Program-made: the position numbers and the translations under genes
Source: Ptiloglossa arizonensis
Taxonomy: Eukaryota > Arthropoda > Insecta > Hymenoptera > Colletidae
Assembly: GCF_051014685.1 (NCBI RefSeq)
Contig: NW_027478979.1
Location: 244,703 to 308,702, forward strand
Direction of reading: 5' to 3'
DNA: 64,000 nucleotides
Notes under the pieces: generated by a model
Seen by the model: the letters and a program-made list of their open reading frames with translations, nothing else
Databases searched by the model: none
What the model was told of the DNA's origin: nothing
Shown: piece by piece, positions 22,701-36,775 of the stretch
Numbering within the stretch: position 1 is the stretch's first letter
Layout of the letters: every line of letters begins with the position of its first letter

Positions 22701-25700
22701 ACCTAGCCCCATTACAACGGTATGAGTAGTTTTCCCCTAGACCGTTCTAGTTATTCGTTTCGAGCATCAGAACTGCGAAAATTTGGAGTTTCTCAAGCGT
22801 TTCTTACCTCAAAACTGCCATATCTCGCGAACGGATTGACCAATCCGCAAAGTTTCTGTTGCATCTGAAAGTAGAAACTAGCCCCATTACAACGGTATGA
22901 GTAGTTTTCCCCTAGACCGTTCTAGTTATTCGTTTCGAGCATCAGAACTGCGAAAATTTGGAGTTTCTCAAGCGTTTCTTACCTCAAAACTGCCATATCT
23001 CGCGAACGGATTGACCAATCCGTAAAGTTTCTGTTGCATCTGAAAGTAGAAACTAGCCCCATTACAACGGTATGAGTAGTTTTCCCCTAGACCGTTCTAG
23101 TTATTCGTTTCGAGCATCAGAACTGCGAAAATTTGTAGTTTCTCAAGCGTTTCTTACCTCAAAACTGCCATATCTCGCGAACGGATTGACCAATCCGAAA
23201 AGTTTCTGTTGCATCTGAAAGTAGAAACTAGCCCCATTACAACGGTATGAGTAGTTTTCCCCTAGGCCGTTCTGGTTATTCGTTTCGAGCATCAGAACTG
23301 CGAAAATTTGGAGTTTCTCAAGCGTTTCTTACCTCAAAACTGCCATATCTCGCGAACGGATTGACCAATCCGCAAAGTTTCTGTTGCATCTGAAAGTAGA
23401 AACTAGCGCCATTACAACGGTATGAGTAGTTTTCCCCTAGACCGTTCTAGTTATTCGTTTCGAGCATCAGAACTGCGAAAATTTGTAGTTTCTCAAGCGT
23501 TTCTTACCTCAAAACTGCCATATCTCGCGAACGGATTGACCAATCCGCAAAGTTTCTGTTGCATCTGAAAGTAGAAACTAGCCCCATTACAACGGTATGA
23601 GTAGTTTTCCCCTAGGCCGTTCTAGTTATTCGTTTCGAGCATCAGAACTGCGAAAATTTGGAGTTTCTCAAGCGATTCTTACCTCAAAACTGCCATATCT
23701 CGCGAACGGATTGACCAATCCGAAAAGTTTCTGTTGCATCTGAAAGTAGAAACTAGCCCCATTACAACGGTATGAGTAGTTTTCCCCTAGACCGTTCTAG
23801 TTATTCGTTTCGAGCATCAGAACTGCGAAAATTTGGAGTTTCTCAAGCGTTTCTTACCTCAAAACTGCCATATCTCGCGAACGGATTGACCAATCCGAAA
23901 AGTTTCTGTTGCATCTGAAAGTAGAAACTAGCCCCATTACAACGGTATGAGTAGTTTTCCCCTAGACCGTTCTAGTTATTCGTTTCGAGCATCAGAACTG
24001 CGAAAATTTGGAGTTTCTCAAGCGTTTCTTACCTCAAAACTGCCATATCTCGCGAACGGATTGACCAATCCGCAAAGTTTCTGTTGCATCTGAAAGTAGA
24101 AACTAGCCCCATTACAACGGTATGAGTAGTTTTCCCCTAGACCGTTCTAGTTATTCGTTTCGAGCATCAGAACTGCGAAAATTTGTAGTTTCTCAAGCGT
24201 TTCTTACCTCAAAACTGCCATATCTCGCGAACGGATTGACCAATCCGAAAAGTTTCTGTTGCATCTGAAAGTAGAAACTAGCCCCATTACAACGGTATGA
24301 GTAGTTTTCCCCTAGGCCGTTCTGGTTATTCGTTTCGAGCATCAGAACAGCGAAAATTTGGAGTTTCTCAAGCGTTTCTTACCTCAAAACTGCCATATCT
24401 CGCGAACGGATTGACCAATCCGCAAAGTTTCTGTTGCATCTGAAAGTAGAAACTAGCCCCATTACAACGGTATGAGTAGTTTTCCCCTAGACCGTTCTGG
24501 TTATTCGTTTCGAGCATCAGAACTGCGAAAATTTGGAGTTTCTCAAGCGTTTCTTACCTCAAAACTGCCATATCTCGCGAACGGATTGACCAATCCGCAA
24601 AGTTTCTGTTGCATCTGAAAGTAGAAACTAGCTCCATTACAAAGGTATGAGTAGTTTTCCCCTAGACCGTTCTAGTTATTCGTTTCGAGCATCAGAACTG
24701 CGAAAATTTGGAGTTTCTCAAGCGTTTCTTACCTCAAAACTGCCATATCTCGCGAACGGATTGACCAATCCGAAAAGTTTCTGTTGCATCTGAAAGTAGA
24801 AACTAGCCCCATTACAACGGTATGAGTAGTTTTCCCCTAGACCGTTCTAGTTATTCGTTTCGAGCATCAGAACTGCGAAAATTTGGAGTTTCTCAAGCGT
24901 TTCTTACCTCAAAACTGCCATATCTCGCGAACGGATTGACCAATCCGAAAAGTTTCTGTTGCATCTGAAAGTAGAAACTAGCCCCATTACAACGGTATGA
25001 GTAGTTTTCCCCTAGACCGTTCTAGTTATTCGTTTCGAGCATCAGAACTGCGAAAATTTGGAGTTTCTCAAGCGTTTCTTACCTCAAAACTGCCATATCT
25101 CGCGAACGGATTGACCAATCCGCAAAGTTTCTGTTGCATCTGAAAGTAGAAACTAGCCCCATTACAACGGTATGAGTAGTTTTCCCCTAGACCGTTCTAG
25201 TTATTCGTTTCGAGCATCAGAACTGCGAAAATTTGTAGTTTCTCAAGCGTTTCTTACCTCAAAACTGCCATATCTCGCGAACGGATTGACCAATCCGAAA
25301 AGTTTCTGTTGCATCTGAAAGTAGAAACTAGCCCCATTACAACGGTATGAGTAGTTTTCCCCTAGGCCGTTCTGGTTATTCGTTTCGAGCATCAGAACTG
25401 CGAAAATTTGGAGTTTCTCAAGCGTTTCTTACCTCAAAACTGCCATATCTCGCGAACGGATTGACCAATCCGCAAAGTTTCTGTTGCATCTGAAAGTAGA
25501 AACTAGCCCCATTACAACGGTATGAGTAGTTTTCCCCTAGACCGTTCTGGTTATTCGTTTCGAGCATCAGAACTGCGAAAATTTGGAGTTTCTCAAGCGT
25601 TTCTTACCTCAAAACTGCCATATCTCGCGAACGGATTGACCAATCCGCAAAGTTTCTGTTGCATCTGAAAGTAGAAACTAGCTCCATTACAAAGGTATGA

Positions 25701-26064
25701 GTAGTTTTCCCCTAGACCGTTCTAGTTATTCGTTTCGAGCATCAGAACTGCGAAAATTTGGAGTTTCTCAAGCGTTTCTTACCGCAAAACTGCCATATCT
25801 CGCGAACGGATTGACCAATCCGCAAAGTTTCTGTTGCATCTGAAAGTAGAAACTAGCCCCATTACAACGGTATGAGTAGTTTTCCCCTAGACCGTTCTAG
25901 TTATTCGTTTCGAGCATCAGAACTGCGAAAATTTGGAGTTTCTCAAGCGTTTCTTACCTCAAAACTGCCATATCTCGCGAACGGATTGACCAATCCGCAA
26001 AGTTTCTGTTGCATCTGAAAGTAGAAACTAGCTCCATTACAAAGGTATGAGTAGTTTTCCCCTA
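19765..26064. repeat. 36-monomer (6,300-bp) tandem duplication, copy 1
   Basis: Rare variants at 20,331 (ATTTGTAG), 20,691 (ATATGTAG), 20,991 (ACCATTCTAG), 22,454 (TTCATACC), 22,681 (CGGTTGCAT), 23,021 (CCGTAAAG), 23,674 (GCGATTCTT) and 24,341 (CAGAACAGCG) all recur exactly 6,300 bp downstream. The only differences I noticed between copies are at about 21,027/27,327 (G/A) and 23,408/29,708 (G/C). The left edge is set by differences near 19,743-19,766. A shorter 22-monomer (3,850-bp) similarity is nested inside, for example 21,381 with 25,231. Confidence 0.88.
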
Positions 26065-29000
26065 GACCGTTCTAGTTATTCGTTTCGAGCATCAGAACTG
26101 CGAAAATTTGGAGTTTCTCAAGCGTTTCTTACCTCAAAACTGCCATATCTCGCGAACGGATTGACCAATCCGAAAAGTTTCTGTTGCATCTGAAAGTAGA
26201 AACTAGCCCCATTACAACGGTATGAGTAGTTTTCCCCTAGACCGTTCTAGTTATTCGTTTCGAGCATCAGAACTGCGAAAATTTGGAGTTTCTCAAGCGT
26301 TTCTTACCTCAAAACTGCCATATCTCGCGAACGGATTGACCAATCCGAAAAGTTTCTGTTGCATCTGAAAGTAGAAACTAGCCCCATTACAACGGTATGA
26401 GTAGTTTTCCCCTAGACCGTTCTAGTTATTCGTTTCGAGCATCAGAACTGCGAAAATTTGGAGTTTCTCAAGCGTTTCTTACCTCAAAACTGCCATATCT
26501 CGCGAACGGATTGACCAATCCGCAAAGTTTCTGTTGCATCTGAAAGTAGAAACTAGCCCCATTACAACGGTATGAGTAGTTTTCCCCTAGACCGTTCTAG
26601 TTATTCGTTTCGAGCATCAGAACTGCGAAAATTTGTAGTTTCTCAAGCGTTTCTTACCTCAAAACTGCCATATCTCGCGAACGGATTGACCAATCCGAAA
26701 AGTTTCTGTTGCATCTGAAAGTAGAAACTAGCCCCATTACAAAGGTATGAGTAGTTTTCCCCTAGGCCGTTCTGGTTATTCGTTTCGAGCATCAGAACTG
26801 CGAAAATTTGGAGTTTCTCAAGCGTTTCTTACCTCAAAACTGCCATATCTCGCGAACGGATTGACCAATCCGCAAAGTTTCTGTTGCATCTGAAAGTAGA
26901 AACTAGCCCCATTACAACGGTATGAGTAGTTTTCCCCTAGACCGTTCTAGTTATTCGTTTCGAGCATCAGAACTGCGAAAATATGTAGTTTCTCAAGCGT
27001 TTCTTACCTCAAAACTGCCATATCTCGCGAACGGATTGACCAATCCGCAAAGTTTCTGTTGCATCTGAAAGTAGAAACTAGCCCCATTACAACGGTATGA
27101 GTAGTTTTCCCCTAGGCCGTTCTAGTTATTCGTTTCGAGCATCAGAACTGCGAAAATTTGGAGTTTCTCAAGCGTTTCTTACCTCAAAACTGCCATATCT
27201 CGCGAACGGATTGACCAATCCGAAAAGTTTCTGTTGCATCTGAAAGTAGAAACTAGCCCCATTACAACGGTATGAGTAGTTTTCCCCTAGACCATTCTAG
27301 TTATTCGTTTCGAGCATCAGAACTGCAAAAATTTGGAGTTTCTCAAGCGTTTCTTACCTCAAAACTGCCATATCTCGCGAACGGATTGACCAATCCGAAA
27401 AGTTTCTGTTGCATCTGAAAGTAGAAACTAGCCCCATTACAACGGTATGAGTAGTTTTCCCCTAGACCGTTCTAGTTATTCGTTTCGAGCATCAGAACTG
27501 CGAAAATTTGGAGTTTCTCAAGCGTTTCTTACCTCAAAACTGCCATATCTCGCGAACGGATTGACCAATCCGCAAAGTTTCTGTTGCATCTGAAAGTAGA
27601 AACTAGCCCCATTACAACGGTATGAGTAGTTTTCCCCTAGACCGTTCTAGTTATTCGTTTCGAGCATCAGAACTGCGAAAATTTGTAGTTTCTCAAGCGT
27701 TTCTTACCTCAAAACTGCCATATCTCGCGAACGGATTGACCAATCCGAAAAGTTTCTGTTGCATCTGAAAGTAGAAACTAGCCCCATTACAACGGTATGA
27801 GTAGTTTTCCCCTAGGCCGTTCTGGTTATTCGTTTCGAGCATCAGAACTGCGAAAATTTGGAGTTTCTCAAGCGTTTCTTACCTCAAAACTGCCATATCT
27901 CGCGAACGGATTGACCAATCCGCAAAGTTTCTGTTGCATCTGAAAGTAGAAACTAGCCCCATTACAACGGTATGAGTAGTTTTCCCCTAGACCGTTCTGG
28001 TTATTCGTTTCGAGCATCAGAACTGCGAAAATTTGGAGTTTCTCAAGCGTTTCTTACCTCAAAACTGCCATATCTCGCGAACGGATTGACCAATCCGCAA
28101 AGTTTCTGTTGCATCTGAAAGTAGAAACTAGCTCCATTACAAAGGTATGAGTAGTTTTCCCCTAGACCGTTCTAGTTATTCGTTTCGAGCATCAGAACTG
28201 CGAAAATTTGGAGTTTCTCAAGCGTTTCTTACCGCAAAACTGCCATATCTCGCGAACGGATTGACCAATCCGCAAAGTTTCTGTTGCATCTGAAAGTAGA
28301 AACTAGCCCCATTACAACGGTATGAGTAGTTTTCCCCTAGACCGTTCTAGTTATTCGTTTCGAGCATCAGAACTGCGAAAATTTGGAGTTTCTCAAGCGT
28401 TTCTTACCTCAAAACTGCCATATCTCGCGAACGGATTGACCAATCCGCAAAGTTTCTGTTGCATCTGAAAGTAGAATCTAGCCCCATTACAACGGTATGA
28501 GTAGTTTTCCCCTAGACCGTTCTAGTTATTCGTTTCGAGCATCAGAACTGCGAAAATTTGGAGTTTCTCAAGCGTTTCTTACCTCAAAACTGCTATATCT
28601 CGCGAACGGATTGACCAATCCGCAAAGTTTCTGTTGCATCTGAAAGTAGAAACTAGCCCCATTACAACGGTATGAGTAGTTTTCCCCTAGACCGTTCTAG
28701 TTATTCGTTTCGAGCATCAGAACTGCGAAAATTTGGAGTTTCTCAAGCGTTTCATACCTCAAAACTGCCATATCTCGCGAACGGATTGACCAATCCGCAA
28801 AGTTTCTGTTGCATCTGAAAGTAGAAACTAGCCCCATTACAACGGTATGAGAAGTTTTCCCCTAGACCGTTCTAGTTATTCGTTTCGAGCATCAGAACTG
28901 CGAAAATTTGGAGTTTCTCAAGCGTTTCTTACCTCAAAACTGCCATATCTCGCGAACGGATTGACCAATCCGCAAAGTTTCGGTTGCATCTGAAAGTAGA

Positions 29001-32000
29001 ACCTAGCCCCATTACAACGGTATGAGTAGTTTTCCCCTAGACCGTTCTAGTTATTCGTTTCGAGCATCAGAACTGCGAAAATTTGGAGTTTCTCAAGCGT
29101 TTCTTACCTCAAAACTGCCATATCTCGCGAACGGATTGACCAATCCGCAAAGTTTCTGTTGCATCTGAAAGTAGAAACTAGCCCCATTACAACGGTATGA
29201 GTAGTTTTCCCCTAGACCGTTCTAGTTATTCGTTTCGAGCATCAGAACTGCGAAAATTTGGAGTTTCTCAAGCGTTTCTTACCTCAAAACTGCCATATCT
29301 CGCGAACGGATTGACCAATCCGTAAAGTTTCTGTTGCATCTGAAAGTAGAAACTAGCCCCATTACAACGGTATGAGTAGTTTTCCCCTAGACCGTTCTAG
29401 TTATTCGTTTCGAGCATCAGAACTGCGAAAATTTGTAGTTTCTCAAGCGTTTCTTACCTCAAAACTGCCATATCTCGCGAACGGATTGACCAATCCGAAA
29501 AGTTTCTGTTGCATCTGAAAGTAGAAACTAGCCCCATTACAACGGTATGAGTAGTTTTCCCCTAGGCCGTTCTGGTTATTCGTTTCGAGCATCAGAACTG
29601 CGAAAATTTGGAGTTTCTCAAGCGTTTCTTACCTCAAAACTGCCATATCTCGCGAACGGATTGACCAATCCGCAAAGTTTCTGTTGCATCTGAAAGTAGA
29701 AACTAGCCCCATTACAACGGTATGAGTAGTTTTCCCCTAGACCGTTCTAGTTATTCGTTTCGAGCATCAGAACTGCGAAAATTTGTAGTTTCTCAAGCGT
29801 TTCTTACCTCAAAACTGCCATATCTCGCGAACGGATTGACCAATCCGCAAAGTTTCTGTTGCATCTGAAAGTAGAAACTAGCCCCATTACAACGGTATGA
29901 GTAGTTTTCCCCTAGGCCGTTCTAGTTATTCGTTTCGAGCATCAGAACTGCGAAAATTTGGAGTTTCTCAAGCGATTCTTACCTCAAAACTGCCATATCT
30001 CGCGAACGGATTGACCAATCCGAAAAGTTTCTGTTGCATCTGAAAGTAGAAACTAGCCCCATTACAACGGTATGAGTAGTTTTCCCCTAGACCGTTCTAG
30101 TTATTCGTTTCGAGCATCAGAACTGCGAAAATTTGGAGTTTCTCAAGCGTTTCTTACCTCAAAACTGCCATATCTCGCGAACGGATTGACCAATCCGAAA
30201 AGTTTCTGTTGCATCTGAAAGTAGAAACTAGCCCCATTACAACGGTATGAGTAGTTTTCCCCTAGACCGTTCTAGTTATTCGTTTCGAGCATCAGAACTG
30301 CGAAAATTTGGAGTTTCTCAAGCGTTTCTTACCTCAAAACTGCCATATCTCGCGAACGGATTGACCAATCCGCAAAGTTTCTGTTGCATCTGAAAGTAGA
30401 AACTAGCCCCATTACAACGGTATGAGTAGTTTTCCCCTAGACCGTTCTAGTTATTCGTTTCGAGCATCAGAACTGCGAAAATTTGTAGTTTCTCAAGCGT
30501 TTCTTACCTCAAAACTGCCATATCTCGCGAACGGATTGACCAATCCGAAAAGTTTCTGTTGCATCTGAAAGTAGAAACTAGCCCCATTACAACGGTATGA
30601 GTAGTTTTCCCCTAGGCCGTTCTGGTTATTCGTTTCGAGCATCAGAACAGCGAAAATTTGGAGTTTCTCAAGCGTTTCTTACCTCAAAACTGCCATATCT
30701 CGCGAACGGATTGACCAATCCGCAAAGTTTCTGTTGCATCTGAAAGTAGAAACTAGCCCCATTACAACGGTATGAGTAGTTTTCCCCTAGACCGTTCTGG
30801 TTATTCGTTTCGAGCATCAGAACTGCGAAAATTTGGAGTTTCTCAAGCGTTTCTTACCTCAAAACTGCCATATCTCGCGAACGGATTGACCAATCCGCAA
30901 AGTTTCTGTTGCATCTGAAAGTAGAAACTAGCTCCATTACAAAGGTATGAGTAGTTTTCCCCTAGACCGTTCTAGTTATTCGTTTCGAGCATCAGAACTG
31001 CGAAAATTTGGAGTTTCTCAAGCGTTTCTTACCTCAAAACTGCCATATCTCGCGAACGGATTGACCAATCCGAAAAGTTTCTGTTGCATCTGAAAGTAGA
31101 AACTAGCCCCATTACAACGGTATGAGTAGTTTTCCCCTAGACCGTTCTAGTTATTCGTTTCGAGCATCAGAACTGCGAAAATTTGGAGTTTCTCAAGCGT
31201 TTCTTACCTCAAAACTGCCATATCTCGCGAACGGATTGACCAATCCGAAAAGTTTCTGTTGCATCTGAAAGTAGAAACTAGCCCCATTACAACGGTATGA
31301 GTAGTTTTCCCCTAGACCGTTCTAGTTATTCGTTTCGAGCATCAGAACTGCGAAAATTTGGAGTTTCTCAAGCGTTTCTTACCTCAAAACTGCCATATCT
31401 CGCGAACGGATTGACCAATCCGCAAAGTTTCTGTTGCATCTGAAAGTAGAAACTAGCCCCATTACAACGGTATGAGTAGTTTTCCCCTAGACCGTTCTAG
31501 TTATTCGTTTCGAGCATCAGAACTGCGAAAATTTGTAGTTTCTCAAGCGTTTCTTACCTCAAAACTGCCATATCTCGCGAACGGATTGACCAATCCGAAA
31601 AGTTTCTGTTGCATCTGAAAGTAGAAACTAGCCCCATTACAACGGTATGAGTAGTTTTCCCCTAGGCCGTTCTGGTTATTCGTTTCGAGCATCAGAACTG
31701 CGAAAATTTGGAGTTTCTCAAGCGTTTCTTACCTCAAAACTGCCATATCTCGCGAACGGATTGACCAATCCGCAAAGTTTCTGTTGCATCTGAAAGTAGA
31801 AACTAGCCCCATTACAACGGTATGAGTAGTTTTCCCCTAGACCGTTCTGGTTATTCGTTTCGAGCATCAGAACTGCGAAAATTTGGAGTTTCTCAAGCGT
31901 TTCTTACCTCAAAACTGCCATATCTCGCGAACGGATTGACCAATCCGCAAAGTTTCTGTTGCATCTGAAAGTAGAAACTAGCTCCATTACAAAGGTATGA

Positions 32001-32326
32001 GTAGTTTTCCCCTAGACCGTTCTAGTTATTCGTTTCGAGCATCAGAACTGCGAAAATTTGGAGTTTCTCAAGCGTTTCTTACCGCAAAACTGCCATATCT
32101 CGCGAACGGATTGACCAATCCGCAAAGTTTCTGTTGCATCTGAAAGTAGAAACTAGCCCCATTACAACGGTATGAGTAGTTTTCCCCTAGACCGTTCTAG
32201 TTATTCGTTTCGAGCATCAGAACTGCGAAAATTTGGAGTTTCTCAAGCGTTTCTTACCTCAAAACTGCCATATCTCGCGAACGGATTGACCAATCCGCAA
32301 AGTTTCTGTTGCATCTGAAAGTAGAA
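26065..32326. repeat. 36-monomer (6,300-bp) tandem duplication, copy 2
   Basis: This is the direct tandem neighbour of copy 1, carrying the same variant series. Similarity to the corresponding part of copy 1 ends at about 32,326, where AGAATCTAG replaces the AGAAACTAGCTCC and AAAGG variants of 26,027-26,043. From there the array follows the series seen at 22,180 and 28,480 (TGCTATATC, TTCATACC, GAGAAGTTTT, CGGTTGCAT at 32,831), a 3,850-bp offset. Confidence 0.87.
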
Positions 32327-35300
32327 TCTAGCCCCATTACAACGGTATGAGTAGTTTTCCCCTAGACCGTTCTAGTTATTCGTTTCGAGCATCAGAACTG
32401 CGAAAATTTGGAGTTTCTCAAGCGTTTCTTACCTCAAAACTGCTATATCTCGCGAACGGATTGACCAATCCGCAAAGTTTCTGTTGCATCTGAAAGTAGA
32501 AACTAGCCCCATTACAACGGTATGAGTAGTTTTCCCCTAGACCGTTCTAGTTATTCGTTTCGAGCATCAGAACTGCGAAAATTTGGAGTTTCTCAAGCGT
32601 TTCATACCTCAAAACTGCCATATCTCGCGAACGGATTGACCAATCCGCAAAGTTTCTGTTGCATCTGAAAGTAGAAACTAGCCCCATTACAACGGTATGA
32701 GAAGTTTTCCCCTAGACCGTTCTAGTTATTCGTTTCGAGCATCAGAACTGCGAAAATTTGGAGTTTCTCAAGCGTTTCTTACCTCAAAACTGCCATATCT
32801 CGCGAACGGATTGACCAATCCGCAAAGTTTCGGTTGCATCTGAAAGTAGAACCTAGCCCCATTACAACGGTATGAGTAGTTTTCCCCTAGACCGTTCTAG
32901 TTATTCGTTTCGAGCATCAGAACTGCGAAAATTTGGAGTTTCTCAAGCGTTTCTTACCTCAAAACTGCCATATCTCGCGAACGGATTGACCAATCCGCAA
33001 AGTTTCTGTTGCATCTGAAAGTAGAAACTAGCCCCATTACAACGGTATGAGTAGTTTTCCCCTAGACCGTTCTAGTTATTCGTTTCGAGCATCAGAACTG
33101 CGAAAATTTGGAGTTTCTCAAGCGTTTCTTACCTCAAAACTGCCATATCTCGCGAACGGATTGACCAATCCGCAAAGTTTCTGTTGCATCTGAAAGTAGA
33201 ATCTAGCCCCATTACAACGGTATGAATAGTTTTCCCCTAGACCGTTCTAGTTATTCGTTTCGAGCATCAGAACTGCGAAAATTTGGAGTTTCTCAAGCGT
33301 TTCCTACCTCAAAACTGCCATATCTCGCGAACGGATTGACCAATCCGCAAAGTTTCTGTTGCATCTGAAAGTAGAAACTAGCCCCATTACAACGGTATGA
33401 GTAGTTTTCCCCTAGATCGTTCTAGTTATTCGTTTCGAGCATCAGAACTGCGAAAATTTGGAGTTTCTCAAGCGTTTCTTACCTCAAAACTGCCATATCT
33501 CGCGAACGGATTGACCAATCCGCAAAGTTTCTGTTGCATCTGAAAGTAGAAACTAGCCCCATTACAACGGTATGAGTAGTTTTCCCCTAGGCCGTTCTAG
33601 TTATTCGTTTCGAGCATCAGAACTGCGAAAATTTGGAGTTTCTCAAGCGTTTCTTACCGCAAAACTGCCATATCTCGCGAACGGATTGACCAATCCGCAA
33701 AGTTTCTGTTGCATCTGAAAGTAGAAACTTGCCCCATTACAACGGTATGAGTAGTTTTCCCCTAGACCGTTCTAGTTATTCGTTTCGAGCATCAGAACTG
33801 CGAAAATTTGGAGTTTCTCAAGCGTTTCTTACCTCAAAACTGCCATATCTCGCGAACCGATTGACCAATCCGCAAAGTTTCTGTTGCATCTGAAAGTAGA
33901 AACTAGCCCCATTACAACGGTATGAGTAGTTTTCCCCTAGACCGTTCTAGTTATTCGTTTCGAGCATCAGAACTGCGAAAATTTGGAGTTTCTCAAGCGT
34001 TTCTTACCTCAAAACTGCTATATCTCGCGAACGGATAGACCAATCCGCAAAGTTTCTGTTGCATCTGAAAGTAGAAACTAGCCCCATTACAACGGTATGA
34101 GTAGTTTTCCCCTAGACCGTTCTAGTTATTCGTTTCGAGCATCAGAACTGCGAAAATTTGGAGTTTCTCAAGCGTTTCATACCTCAAAACTGCCATATCT
34201 CGCGAACGGATTGACCAATCCGCAAAGTTTCTGTTGCATCTGAAAGTAGAAACTAGCCCCATTACAAGGGTATGAGAAGTTTTCCCCTAGACCGTTCTAG
34301 TTATTCGTTTCGAGCATCAGAACTGCGAAAATTTGGAGTTTCTCAAGCGTTTCTTACCTCAAAACTGCCATATCTCGCGAACGGATTGACCAATCCGCAA
34401 AGTTTCTGTTGCATCTGAAAGTAGAAACTAGCCCCATTACAACGGTATGAGTAGTTTTCCCCTAGACCGTTCTAGTTATTCGTTTCGAGCATCAGAACTG
34501 CGAAAATTTGGAGTTTCTCAAGCGTTTCTTACCTCAAAACTGCCATATCTCGCGAACGGATTGACCAATCCGAAAAGTTTCTGTTGCATCTGAAAGTAGA
34601 AACTAGCCCCATTACAACGGTATGAGTAGTTTTCCCCTAGACCGTTCTAGTTATTCGTTTCGAGCATCAGAACTGCGAAAATTTGGAGTTTCTCAAGCGT
34701 TTCTTACCTCAAAACTGCCATATCTCGCGAACGGATTGACCAATCCGAAAAGTTTCTGTTGCATCTGAAAGTAGAAACTAGCCCCATTACAACGGTATGA
34801 GTAGTTTTCCCCTAGACCGTTCTAGTTATTCGTTTCGAGCATCAGAACTGCGAAATTTTGGAGTTTCTCAAGCGTTTCTTACCTCAAAACAGCCATATCT
34901 CGCGAACGGATTGACCAATCCGCAAAGTTTCTGTTGCATCTGAAAGTAGAAACTAGCCCCATTACAACGGTATGAGTAGTTTTCCCCAAGACCGTTCTAG
35001 TTATTCGTTTCGAGCATCAGAACTGCGAAAATTTGGAGTTTCTCAAGCGTTTCTTACCTCCAAACTGCCATATCTCGCGAACGGATTGACCAATCCGCAA
35101 AGTTTCTGTTGCATCTGAAAGTAGAAACTAGCCCCATTACAACGGTATGAGTAGTTTTCCCCTAGACCGTTCTAGTTATTCGTTTCGAGCATCAGAACTG
35201 CGAAAATTTGGAGTTTCTCAAGCGTTTCTTACCTCCAAACTGCCATATCTCGCGAACGGATTGACCAATCCGCAAAGTTTCTGTTGCATCTGAAAGTAGA

Positions 35301-35550
35301 AACTAGCCCCATTACAACGGTATGAGTAGTTTTCCCCTAGACCGTTCTAGTTATTCGTTTCGAGCATCAGAACTGCGAAAATTTGGAGTTTCTCAAGCGT
35401 TTCTTACCTCAAAACTGCCATATCTCGCGAACGGATTGACCAATCCGAAAAGTTTCTGTTGCATCTGAAAGTAGAAACTAGCCCCATTACAACGGTATGA
35501 GTAGTTTTCCCCTAGACCGTTCTAGTTATTCGTTTCGAGCATCAGAACTG

Positions 35551-36775
35551 CGAAATTTTGGAGTTTCTCAAGCGTTTCTTACCTCAAAACAGCCATATCT
35601 CGCGAACGGATTGACCAATCCGCAAAGTTTCTGTTGCATCTGAAAGTAGAAACTAGCCCCATTACAACGGTATGAGTAGTTTTCCCCAAGACCGTTCTAG
35701 TTATTCGTTTCGAGCATCAGAACTGCGAAAATTTGGAGTTTCTCAAGCGTTTCTTACCTCCAAACTGCCATATCTCGCGAACGGATTGACCAATCCGCAA
35801 AGTTTCTGTTGCATCTGAAAGTAGAAACTAGCCCCATTACAACGGTATGAGTAGTTTTGCCCTAGACCGTTCTAGTTATTCGTTTCGAGCATCAGAACTG
35901 CGAAAATTTGGAGTTTCTCAAGCGTTTCTTACCTCCAAACTGCCATATCTCGCGAACGGATTGACCAATCCGCAAAGTTTCTGTTGCATCTGAAAGTAGA
36001 AACTAGCCCCATTACAACGGTATGAGTAGTTTTCCCCTAGACCGTTCTGGTTATTCGTTTCGAGCATCAGAACTGCGAAAATTTGGAGTTTCTCAAGCGT
36101 TTCTTACCGCAAAACTGCCATATCTCGCGAACGGATTGACCAATCCGCAAAGTTTCTGTTGCATCTGAAAGTAGAAACTTGCCCCATTACAACGGTATGA
36201 GTAGTTTTCCCCTAGACCGTTCTAGTTATTCGTTTCGAGCATCAGAACTGCGAAAATTTGGAGTTTCTCAAGCGTTTCTTACCTCAAAACTGCCATATCT
36301 CGCGAACCGATTGACCAATCCGCAAAGTTTCTGTTGCATCTGAAAGTAGAAACTAGCCCCATTACAACGGTATGAGTAGTTTTCCCCTAGACCGTTCTAG
36401 TTATTCGTTTCGAGCATCAGAACTGCGAAAATTTGGAGTTTCTCAAGCGTTTCTTACCTCAAAACTGCCATATCTCGCGAACGGATTGACCAATCCGCAA
36501 AGTTTCTGTTGCATCTGAAAGTAGAAACTAGCCCCATTACTACGGTATGAGTAGTTTTCCCCTAGACCGTTCTAGTTATTCGTTTCGAGCATCAGAACTG
36601 CGAAAATTTGGAGTTTCTCAAGCGTTTCTTACCTCAAAACTGCCATATCTCGCGAACGGATTGACCAATCCGCAAAGTTTCTGTTGCATCTGAAAGTAGA
36701 AACTAGCCCCATTACAACGGTATGAGTAGTTTTCCCCTAGACCGTTCTAGTTATTCGTTTCGAGCATCAGAACTG
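35551..36775. repeat. 7-monomer (1,225-bp) higher-order unit, a
   Basis: The marker order in this unit is CGAAATTTTG, AAAACAGCC, CCCCAAGACC, two CCTCCAAAC monomers, TTCTGG with ACCGCAAAAC and GAAACTTGCC, GAACCGATTG, ATTACTACGG, then a plain monomer. The same order is seen in units starting at 36,776, 39,226 and 40,451. This copy has one private change, TTTTGCCCTAG at about 35,857. Unit edges are arbitrary within the cycle. Confidence 0.88.
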
